Part shown: piece after piece, positions 1 to 5,799 of the stretch
Numbering within the stretch: the stretch's first letter is position 1
Layout: each line of letters opens with the position of its first letter
Assembly: GCF_017569185.1 (NCBI RefSeq)
Contig: NZ_CP071869.1
Span: forward strand, 2,222,001-2,286,000
Source: Polaribacter cellanae
GTDB lineage: Bacteria; Bacteroidota; Bacteroidia; Flavobacteriales; Flavobacteriaceae
Direction: 5' to 3'
Length of the DNA stretch: 64,000 nt
Position numbers and translations under genes: made by a program
Notes under the pieces: generated by a model
Databases searched by the model: none
What the model was told of the DNA's origin: nothing
The model's input: the letters and a program-made list of their open reading frames with translations, nothing else

Positions 1-1086
1 AGATTATTAATGTATTTAATTTTTACAAGTAGAAAAACAAACAATCCATTGCATTGTATCAGTTTAGGAAGTTCGGGAGTTGGGAAAACTCATCTACAAT
101 CTAAAGTATCAGAACTGATACCTGAAGAAGATAAAGTAGAAATTACAGTATTATCTGCAAACGCTTTTTACTACTTCAATAGAACAGAATTACAACACAA
201 ACTTATTTTAATAGAAGATTTAGACGGAGCAGAATCTGTACTCTATCCACTTCGTGAATTACAATCTAAAAAGAGAATTACAAAAACAGTTGTTCATAAA
301 GACGCAAGAGGAAATACAAAAACCATCCATTTAACAGTTGAAGGTCCTGTATCTGTTGCAGGTTGTACCACACAAGAAAGCATTTACGAAGATAATTCTA
401 ATAGAAGTTTTTTACTGTATATAGATGAAAGTCAAGAACAAGATAGTAGAATAATGAATTACCAAAGGCTTATAAGTGCAGGAAAAATAAACGAAGACCA
501 GGAACACAAATCAAGAGAATTGTTAAAAGATGTGCAACGAGTTTTAAAGCCCATAAAAGTAATTAATCCATTTGCAGAATATTTAGAGTTGCCACAATCG
601 GTTTTTAAACCAAGAAGAACCAACAGCCACTATTTACAATTTATAGAAGCAATTACATTTTACAAACAATATCAGCGAGAGCAACAAGTAAATGAAGAAA
701 CAGGAGAAGTATTTATAGAAACCACAATCGAAGATATTAAAGAAGCTAACGAATTAATTATAGAAGTTCTATTAAGAAAATCTGACACACTTACAGGAGC
801 AATTAGAAATCATTTAGAGAATCTAAAAGCCTATTTACAAGAAAATAAACAAACCACGTTTACAAGTTCTGAAATCAGAAGAAAACTACGATTAAAAGAA
901 ACCACATTAAGAAGATACAATAAGCAACTATTAGCAGAACAATATATTAGAAAAGTAAAAGCAGAAAAAGGTAAAATGTATCATTATGAAATTGTGGATA
1001 TAGAGGAATATACAAACCTTAAAAGTCAGATAGATAAATCATTACAAGATTGTATTGCTAACATCAACTTCGCCACTTCGTCATAA
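1..1086 (+). CDS. P-loop ATPase of the recombinase module, 5' truncated by window edge
   Basis: This is the C-terminal 361 residues of the module ATPase; the frame is open to base 1, so the ATG at 10 is internal. Walker A (GSSGVGKT) lies at about 65-90 and Walker B (LILIEDLDG) at about 205-230. The sequence matches the complete copy at 6873-8399 wherever I compared them. It is followed by TyrR1 and TyrR2 and belongs to a module whose tip lies left of the window. The parD/parE-type pair downstream marks that module as A-type. See the 6873 copy for the domain description. Confidence 0.85.
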   Translation, partial: RLLMYLIFTSRKTNNPLHCISLGSSGVGKTHLQSKVSELIPEEDKVEITVLSANAFYYFNRTELQHKLILIEDLDGAESVLYPLRELQSKKRITKTVVHKDARGNTKTIHLTVEGPVSVAGCTTQESIYEDNSNRSFLLYIDESQEQDSRIMNYQRLISAGKINEDQEHKSRELLKDVQRVLKPIKVINPFAEYLELPQSVFKPRRTNSHYLQFIEAITFYKQYQREQQVNEETGEVFIETTIEDIKEANELIIEVLLRKSDTLTGAIRNHLENLKAYLQENKQTTFTSSEIRRKLRLKETTLRRYNKQLLAEQYIRKVKAEKGKMYHYEIVDIEEYTNLKSQIDKSLQDCIANINFATSS

Positions 1087-1087
1087 G

Positions 1088-1110
1088 TTCGCCACCATTA
1101 AAATGGCGAA
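1088..1110. repeat. Inverted repeat at ATPase/TyrR1 junction (alpha type)
   Basis: TTCGCCA (1088-1094) is inverted as TGGCGAA (1104-1110). A direct copy of TTCGCCAC also lies 20 bp upstream, inside the last codons of the ATPase. It could be a terminator, attenuator or protein-binding site. It sits just after the ATPase stop. C modules have a different sequence with the same layout here. Confidence 0.5.
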
Positions 1111-1210
1111 GTTAAAATACTGAATAAAAGAAACTTAAATCTACATCGCCATTAAAACTTAAAAAAGGTCAAGGGAATGAAAAAAGTAGTGAGCCACTAC
1201 AGCCAAAAAA

Positions 1211-2140
1211 ATGAAGAAACTAAAATTACAAAACGAGAGTTATAGACTATTTGTTGCCAATTATAAAGAATGGTTAGACATTTTAGGCTATGCAGAAAGT
1301 ACAGTCTATTACTTGCCAAACCACTTACAAGAGTTCTTCTATTATCTGGAACAAAACCACATTAAAAACATCAATCAAATTACTACTAAAACCGTAAAAA
1401 ATTATTACAATTATCTGCAAGAAAGAGCCAACGAAAGACAAAGTGGAGGATTAAGTAAAAGCTATTTAAACAAACATCAACAAGCCTTAAAAAAGTTCAA
1501 AGAATATTTGACTAACCACAATCATACAGGAATAAATATCCATTTAAAATCAGAGAAAAACCCAACAGAAGAAAAGCTAAATATCTTAACACAATCAGAA
1601 ATAAAAGAACTTTTTAAAGCAACAGAATTTAGCCATACAGAAACTAAATTTAAATTAAGAGACAAAGCTATTTTAGTCGTTTTATACAGTTGTGGATTAA
1701 GAAGAAATGAAGCTGTACATCTAAATACGAATGATATATTTTTTGATAAAGAAAGAATATTTGTTAGAAAAGGGAAGAATTATAAAGAGCGTTTTGTTCC
1801 TATAAACAGAAAGAATGCAGAACTATTAGAAGATTATATTTTTGAAGCAAGATTGCAATTTAAAGATGCATATTTAAGTGAAGCCTTATTTATTAGTAAG
1901 AGAGGAACTCGTTTAAATGGAATGAGTTTAGCCAACAGATTACAGAAAATAGTACAAGCCACCAACAACAAAGAAATAGCAGAAAAGAGAATCACACTTC
2001 ACACATTAAGACACTCAATTGCAACTCATTTATTGCAACACGAAGTAAAGTTAGAAAACATCAAAACTTTTTTAGGCCATAGTTCTTTAGAATCTACACA
2101 AATTTACACACACTTGCTTAAAACACTTGAAAATGAATGA
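1211..2140 (+). CDS. Tyrosine recombinase TyrR1 (complete active site)
   Basis: A 309-residue phage-integrase/XerC-D-family recombinase. It has an N-terminal SAM-like core-binding domain (about residues 10-105) and a C-terminal catalytic domain (about 125-305). All expected catalytic positions are visible: Arg164 in GLRRNE, a lysine-rich beta-hairpin RKGKNYKER (186-194), HTLR with His264 and Arg267, LGH with His290, and nucleophile Tyr299 in IYTH. The start ATG aligns with homologous TyrR1 copies; an earlier ATG at about 1176 opens another frame and is probably a decoy. The 3' end overlaps TyrR2 by 8 bp, implying translational coupling. It likely performs module excision and integration together with TyrR2. 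The family is certain; the substrate site is inferred. Confidence 0.93.
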   Translation: MKKLKLQNESYRLFVANYKEWLDILGYAESTVYYLPNHLQEFFYYLEQNHIKNINQITTKTVKNYYNYLQERANERQSGGLSKSYLNKHQQALKKFKEYLTNHNHTGINIHLKSEKNPTEEKLNILTQSEIKELFKATEFSHTETKFKLRDKAILVVLYSCGLRRNEAVHLNTNDIFFDKERIFVRKGKNYKERFVPINRKNAELLEDYIFEARLQFKDAYLSEALFISKRGTRLNGMSLANRLQKIVQATNNKEIAEKRITLHTLRHSIATHLLQHEVKLENIKTFLGHSSLESTQIYTHLLKTLENE

Positions 2141-3020
2141 TTATAGAAGTTATTTACAGAAAGAAAGTTACGGTTTAACAACGATAGAAAGTTACACAAA
2201 AGGAGCAGAAAACTTTGTAAAATGGTGCAAGAGAAATCATACAACTCCAGATCTAATAGATTACAAAACATTTTTAAAATACATCAAATATTTACAAAGA
2301 AAAAATACCACAAAAAAGACAATAAAGCATAAAATAGGAACCTTAAAAATATACTTTAAATATCTGTTATCAGAAAATTATAGAATAGACAATCCAATAG
2401 AAAATATCAATATTAAAGGTGTAAAAAGAACCATCAATTACAACGTATTAGAAGCAGACGAATTAGAAGATTTATACTATTCTTACGAAACTGAAAACAT
2501 CAAAGACAGCTATCATAAATTAACAGCAAAACGTAATAAAATAATAGTTGGTTTATTAGTCTATCAAGGTTTAAATACAAGTGAACTCATCAAACTAGAA
2601 ATTCAAGATTTACAGCTATACAAAGGAAAAATTTATATAAAAAGTGGTGCAAGAAGTAACGCAAGAACCTTAGAATTAAAATCGTGGCAAGTCATAGAAT
2701 TATTAGAATATGTAAAAGAAATTAGAGAAGAAATAAAGTTAAAATGGAACATGGAAAATGAACGATTATTTATACCAAACAATGCAAGATTAGGAAATAC
2801 AATCCAATTTATTTTAAAGAAATTAAAAAAGATAAATCATAAAGTAAATAATGGAAATCAAATACGAGCTTCAGTAATTACAAACTGGTTAAAACAATAC
2901 AATTTAAGACAAGTACAGGTTTTAGCTGGACATCGTTATATAAGTTCAACAGAAAGATACTTACAAGACGATTTAGAAAGTTTACACGAAATCGTTAACA
3001 ACTTCCATCCAATCTCATAG
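2133..3020 (+). CDS. Tyrosine recombinase TyrR2 (degenerate active site partner)
   Basis: A 295-residue tyrosine-recombinase-like protein. I chose the ATG at 2133 because MNDYRSYLQKESY aligns with the starts of the C and beta copies; the longer TTG start at 2127 is unlikely. The C-terminal half keeps AGH with His267 and a tyrosine in TERYL (Tyr276). The first catalytic arginine is replaced: GLNTSE has Asn148 where TyrR1 has Arg. The HxxR motif reads NQIR (Asn242, Arg245), and the lysine hairpin is replaced by SGARSNAR. It may be a structural or regulatory partner forming mixed tetramers with TyrR1, or a divergent active enzyme. It overlaps the TyrR1 stop by 8 bp. Confidence 0.88.
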   Translation: MNDYRSYLQKESYGLTTIESYTKGAENFVKWCKRNHTTPDLIDYKTFLKYIKYLQRKNTTKKTIKHKIGTLKIYFKYLLSENYRIDNPIENINIKGVKRTINYNVLEADELEDLYYSYETENIKDSYHKLTAKRNKIIVGLLVYQGLNTSELIKLEIQDLQLYKGKIYIKSGARSNARTLELKSWQVIELLEYVKEIREEIKLKWNMENERLFIPNNARLGNTIQFILKKLKKINHKVNNGNQIRASVITNWLKQYNLRQVQVLAGHRYISSTERYLQDDLESLHEIVNNFHPIS

Positions 3021-3042
3021 AAAAAATATGGAACAAAAATTG

Positions 3043-3050
3043 TACATTTG
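3043..3050 (+). promoter_or_regulatory. Putative -7 element of toxin-antitoxin operon
   Basis: TACATTTG matches the Bacteroidota -7 consensus TAnnTTTG. It lies 22 bp before the ATG at 3073. No clear -33 TTTG is visible. The site falls inside the longer reading frame that begins at 3028, which argues for the 3073 start. Confidence 0.4.
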
Positions 3051-3072
3051 TTATGCTAAAAACACGACAGTT

Positions 3073-3291
3073 ATGGACTTGCAATTAAGAAAATACAATT
3101 TTATACAACAATTAGTTGATGTAGAAAAAGAAAGCATTATGGCTACTTTAGAACGTGTTTTAAAGCAAGAAAAAGAAGAACACCAAGAAATCTCAACTGC
3201 ACACAAAAAAGAATTAGACAATCGTTTAAAAAGCTATAAAGAAAATCCTGATGATGTTTTAGATTGGTCAGCTGTAAAAGAAAATTGGTAA
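3073..3291 (+). CDS. Antitoxin of ParD-like addiction module
   Basis: A 72-residue mostly helical, charged protein starting MDLQLRKY and ending NPDDVLDWSAVKENW. The ending is typical of putative addiction-module antitoxins of about 75 residues paired with RelE/ParE toxins in Bacteroidota. The open frame extends upstream to 3028 (87 residues), but a promoter-like element lies there and the family length favours 3073. Its stop TAA directly abuts the toxin ATG. It probably binds the toxin and represses the operon. It may stabilise the module against loss. Confidence 0.75.
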   Translation: MDLQLRKYNFIQQLVDVEKESIMATLERVLKQEKEEHQEISTAHKKELDNRLKSYKENPDDVLDWSAVKENW

Positions 3292-3600
3292 ATGAGTTAT
3301 AGCATTAAATTACTCCCAATTGTACACACAGATTTAAAAAAAGCAAAAAAGTGGTACAACAAAGAAAGAGAAGGATTAGGAGAAGAATTTAAAATAGAAG
3401 TCAATAAAGAGATAGATTATATTGGAGAATATCCACAACATTATCAAAGAAAATACAAAGAATTACGACAATCTTTAGTCACTCGTTTTCCTTATGCAAT
3501 TTTTTATTTAGTGGAAGAACAGCAAAAACGAATTGTAATTTTTGGAGTTTTACACACAAGAAGAAATCCAGAAATAGCAAGAAAAAGAATGAAGAAATAA
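3292..3600 (+). CDS. RelE/ParE-family toxin
   Basis: A 102-residue basic protein with the fold pattern of RelE/ParE toxins: helices rich in Lys and Glu (KKAKKWYNKEREGLGEEF), then RQSLVTRFPYAIFYLVEE and the C-terminal strand RIVIFGVLHTRRNP. The start codon follows the antitoxin stop with no gap. It is usually a ribosome-dependent mRNase or gyrase poison; the sequence alone does not decide which. It fills the accessory slot between TyrR2 and the structured intergenic region in A-type modules. Confidence 0.85.
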   Translation: MSYSIKLLPIVHTDLKKAKKWYNKEREGLGEEFKIEVNKEIDYIGEYPQHYQRKYKELRQSLVTRFPYAIFYLVEEQQKRIVIFGVLHTRRNPEIARKRMKK

Positions 3601-3602
3601 GA

Positions 3603-3688
3603 TAAAAACTTCGCTTGTTCAACGTCACAAGCTCGCAAAAAAACCAATCAGAATCAGCCCACGCTTGCCATCACTTCTGTAGTTTTTA
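3603..3688. repeat. Hairpin H1 (alpha)
   Basis: TAAAAACT at 3603-3610 pairs with AGTTTTTA at 3681-3688. In C modules the arms read ATAAAAGCT (50795-50803) and AGCTTTTAT (50874-50882), so both sides changed together and pairing is kept. Confidence 0.65.
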
Positions 3689-3694
3689 CGTCAT

Positions 3695-3789
3695 ATTTTT
3701 TGTAAACCAACGCATAAAACAGCACATTGTAGCTTGTTCGTTCCTCACAACTCCAAAGAGCTGTTTGCCCACGCTCAAAAACAAAAAAT
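3695..3789. repeat. Hairpin H2 (alpha), two stems with motif-bearing bulges
   Basis: The outer stem is ATTTTTTGT (3695-3703) with ACAAAAAAT (3781-3789). The inner stem is AACAGC (3718-3723) with GCTGTT (3760-3765). The two side bulges carry CCAACGC and CCCACGC. In beta regions the outer stem is AGTTTTTGG/CCAAAAACT (17595-17603/17680-17688), a compensatory change. Confidence 0.7.
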
Positions 3790-3816
3790 CTGCCATAAAA
3801 TCTACCCCAAGCTAAG

Positions 3817-3908
3817 TTACATAATAGAAGTTATAATAGCAAAATGCGCTTCAAAAGTACGCTAACGCTGGCATAATTTATTTTGTAGTTATAACTGCTA
3901 TTATGTAA
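3817..3908. repeat. Hairpin H3 (alpha), 20-bp inverted repeat
   Basis: The arms 3817-3836 and 3889-3908 pair at 19 of 20 positions and have TTACATAA/TTATGTAA outer ends. The beta counterpart is at 17716-17795, with different inner stem bases. The flank TTATGTAAAATAGCCG (3901-3916) recurs inverted near 4337-4352. Confidence 0.75.
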
Positions 3909-3999
3909 AATAGCCGCTCTTCCAACGCTTTTTTACAGCCACTTCTGCCCACGCACTACGAATCCTTTAATTTTTACTACGTAAGCCAACGCTCCGAAT

Positions 4000-4076
4000 T
4001 TGTACAAAAAAAAGCTTCGCAAAAAGACGTCAAGCGAAAAAGCTTGTCTTACTTCTTTGCTCGTTTTTTTGTACAA
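4000..4076. repeat. Hairpin H4 (alpha)
   Basis: TTGTACAAAAAAA from 4000 pairs perfectly with TTTTTTTGTACAA ending at 4076. The loop itself contains AGCTTCGC and GCGAAAAAGCT, which can pair further. The upstream flank carries GCCAACGCT. Confidence 0.7.
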
Positions 4077-4112
4077 CTCGTGCAAACAATATTATGAAAA
4101 ACAAGTCATTTT

Positions 4113-4162
4113 ATTTTTAGTAGAAAATCCACGCATCAGCCACCTCTTTTTCTACTAAAAAT
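4113..4162. repeat. Hairpin H5 (alpha)
   Basis: ATTTTTAGTAGAAAA (4113-4127) pairs with TTTTCTACTAAAAAT (4148-4162), 15 of 15. It is framed by ACAAGTCATTTTA before and AAAACGTAA after. Beta regions keep this frame but have entirely different, still self-complementary stems (18020-18081; 35713-35763). Confidence 0.8.
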
Positions 4163-4186
4163 AAAACGTAAGTTCTCATCAAAACG

Positions 4187-4245
4187 TTTTAAAAGTTGAC
4201 GATTTAGAGGCTGGAAAAAGCGAGGAAAATCGACAATTTTTAAAA
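4187..4245. repeat. Hairpin H6 (alpha)
   Basis: The 19-base arms 4187-4205 and 4227-4245 pair at 17 of 19 positions around a 21-base loop. I did not find an obvious beta counterpart. Confidence 0.65.
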
Positions 4246-4343
4246 TGTAAACTTCTTGCGTACAGTTTGCGATAGCAAAGCATTAACAAATACCAAGTAC
4301 CTTTCGTCAAGCTCAATACAAGCTATGGTAGCAGTCGGCTATT

Positions 4344-4404
4344 TTACATAAATGTATTATAGTACAGGAATTAAAGGAATGTACTATAATGCCCAATTAT
4401 GTAA
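4344..4404. repeat. Hairpin H7 (alpha), recombination-site-like palindrome
   Basis: ATTATAGTACA and TGTACTATAAT (inner ends at 4366 and 4380) are perfect over 11 bp around a 13-base centre. The pairing extends outward to TTACATAA (4344) and TTATGTAA (ending 4404). Its outer flanks resemble the H3 flanks in inverse orientation, so H3 and H7 together bracket the region as inverted ends. Confidence 0.7.
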
Positions 4405-4410
4405 CATAGC

Positions 4411-4443
4411 TTTGGAAATATTCATCATATTTTTTTATATTTA
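4411..4443 (+). promoter_or_regulatory. Putative outward promoter facing the orphan tip
   Basis: TTTG (4411-4414) and TATATTTA (4436-4443) are 21 bp apart, close to the Bacteroidota -33/-7 arrangement. Transcription would enter tip A and its immunity gene through a leader of about 95 bases. Confidence 0.45.
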
Positions 4444-4542
4444 CAAAAGGTAGGTTAATGAGGTAAGGACGTTCTTTTTTGTAAATTTTTTGGAGTAAGT
4501 ACGTGATAAAAATGCGACCGTTGTTAAAAAAAACGCGTAAAC

Positions 4543-5424
4543 TACTATCCCTTTGGCTTAAAACATAAAGGATACAATAATGTGGTAAGTTCTAATGGGA
4601 ATAGTACCGCGCAGAAGTTTGGGTTCCAAGGACAAGAATTACAAGAAGATTTAAATTTGAATTGGTCTTCTTTTAAATGGAGAAATGCTGACCCTGCGAT
4701 AGGGAGGTTTTTTAATATTGACCCATTAGCTGAAGATTTTGTTCACAATGGGACGTATAATTTTTCTGAAAATAGAGTTATAGATGCAATTGAATTAGAG
4801 GGATTAGAGGCAGTAGTTTTAAATGGAGAAGTTAGAGGTGGAAGCGCTGTTGGAGGTTATGCTTCTATTCAACTAGCTGCTGATGTAAAAGGTAATGTAG
4901 CTTTACAATATTCTTATGGAGCGGGATTATTCTTCGGAGCAGGAGCAGGAGCAGGAGTAGGTGTAAGTATTAGTGCAGCTCCAACAGTTGACGATTTAGC
5001 AGGAGCTGGTGCAGAAGTAGGCTTATTTGGAGGACAAGTTATATCTTTAGCAGGTGAAATAAATTTCTCTTTTACTTCAGATGGAGAAGATTGGATTGAT
5101 GCTTTTACTGCACCTAAAAATCAATATATTGGAGCTACAATTTCTGCTGGCCCAGGAATAGGTCTTGGTGTGTATTTAAATCTGAGTAATACAGGTACAA
5201 TTGGAAAACTTTCTTCAGATGAGATTAAAAATTTTATTACAGATACCTTTAAAGGTAATAAGGAATATGGAAATGCTCTTAATGGGATATTAGACATAAC
5301 CAAAGATTTTCTTAAATCGAATGAAGGAGCAACAAGTTTTTCAAAAGAACAACTACAATCTTATTATGATAATATTAGTGGTTATATGTATATAATAAAT
5401 AATCAAAATGAAGAAGAAGAATGA
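4543..5424 (+). CDS. Orphan Rhs C-terminal tip A (glycine-rich effector candidate)
   Basis: A fragment of 293 codons starting YYPFGLKHKGYNN, with no ATG and an in-frame stop just upstream at 4525-4527. GTG at 4582 is the first plausible start. Residues 1-87 are the end of the Rhs core (QKFGFQGQELQEDLNLNW, then DPAIGRFFNIDPLAE). The variable part begins near residue 88. It has a striking alternation of glycine, alanine and hydrophobic residues (about 100-165), which suggests beta-hairpins inserting into a membrane, and then a helical tail ending in NEEEE. I do not recognise a catalytic motif. The overlapping two-helix membrane protein downstream fits a membrane-acting toxin. As it stands it is a displaced cassette, fully functional only when fused to an Rhs core. 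Confidence 0.75.
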   Translation, partial: YYPFGLKHKGYNNVVSSNGNSTAQKFGFQGQELQEDLNLNWSSFKWRNADPAIGRFFNIDPLAEDFVHNGTYNFSENRVIDAIELEGLEAVVLNGEVRGGSAVGGYASIQLAADVKGNVALQYSYGAGLFFGAGAGAGVGVSISAAPTVDDLAGAGAEVGLFGGQVISLAGEINFSFTSDGEDWIDAFTAPKNQYIGATISAGPGIGLGVYLNLSNTGTIGKLSSDEIKNFITDTFKGNKEYGNALNGILDITKDFLKSNEGATSFSKEQLQSYYDNISGYMYIINNQNEEEE

Positions 5425-5654
5425 TAATATTAATGATTACCTCGTTTTTAATAGCTGTTACCTTAATACTATATTCTGTTTTAAAAATTAACAGAATAGC
5501 AAAGAAAAATAAGATAACAAACTTTTTTCAGCTTCTTAAAATAAAAAATAGTGTAATAAAAAATGAATTAAGAAAATTGTATTTATTCATTTTCTTTGCT
5601 TTTTTACAATTTTTTTTAATGATGCTTTTTCTGGTAATGGTACAGATTAGTTGA
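5421..5654 (+). CDS. Small membrane protein, immunity candidate for tip A
   Basis: A 77-residue protein whose ATG overlaps the TGA of tip A (ATGA). Two hydrophobic segments (about residues 2-20 and 53-74) flank a basic cytoplasmic-like loop KINRIAKKNKITNFFQLLKIK. Position directly behind the toxin tip and membrane location fit an immunity protein that blocks an inner-membrane toxin. There is no recognised family. ATG 5433 is an alternative start. Confidence 0.65.
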   Translation: MIILMITSFLIAVTLILYSVLKINRIAKKNKITNFFQLLKIKNSVIKNELRKLYLFIFFAFLQFFLMMLFLVMVQIS

Positions 5655-5754
5655 TGATACAACCTGGCACACGCTATTTCTAAACCCCAGATGGCGCTAG
5701 TATGTCACGCACACGCTAGTGCTAGCATTTGCTAGTACCGTTAACAATAAGAAC

Positions 5755-5787
5755 AAAAAGCTATGCTACAAGCGTAGCTTTTTGTAT
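5755..5787 (+). terminator. Rho-independent-type terminator after tip A/immunity
   Basis: AAAAAGCTATGCT (5755-5767) pairs with AGCGTAGCTTTTT (5771-5783), one wobble, with a 3-base loop and a T-rich tail. It lies between the immunity candidate and the transposase gene. The preceding 5680-5740 bases contain repeated GCTAGT/ACACGCTA motifs. Confidence 0.65.
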
Positions 5788-5799
5788 TTTAGTATTGTT

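Larger units (their letters stand above)
3601..4542. other. Alpha intergenic region: chain of hairpins plus outward promoter
   Basis: This 942-bp stretch holds no convincing gene (a 66-codon frame at 3615 runs across hairpins and lacks protein character). It holds at least seven successive inverted repeats listed separately. Their loops and bulges carry recurrent CCAACGC/CCCACGC and GCTCGTTCCTCACAA-like motifs. A promoter-like pair lies at 4411-4443. The octamer GGACGTTC lies at 4467-4474, about 82 bp before the tip junction. The region ends exactly where the Rhs codons NYYPFG begin. Copies occur at 10914, 43949, 50794 and 57657. Confidence 0.8.

Noticed and set aside
3615..3815. 66-codon + strand frame in the alpha intergenic region (also at 10928 and 43963)
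   Set aside because: It spans hairpins H1 and H2, has low-complexity Ser/His/Cys-rich content, no start context and is destroyed by indels in the C versions, where only the pairing is conserved.
3601..4542. CRISPR array
   Set aside because: The repeated CCAACGC/CCCACGC motifs are short, irregularly spaced and placed in hairpin bulges; there is no uniform repeat-spacer pattern and no cas gene.
3601..4542. True integron attC array
   Set aside because: No integron integrase with its extra domain is seen, the hairpins do not separate gene cassettes, and the R'/R'' core sequences of attC are not evident; only the folded architecture is similar.
4543..5424. Tip A as an independent normal gene with ATG start
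   Set aside because: No ATG exists in frame, the first 85 residues are the end of an Rhs core, and a stop lies immediately upstream of the junction.
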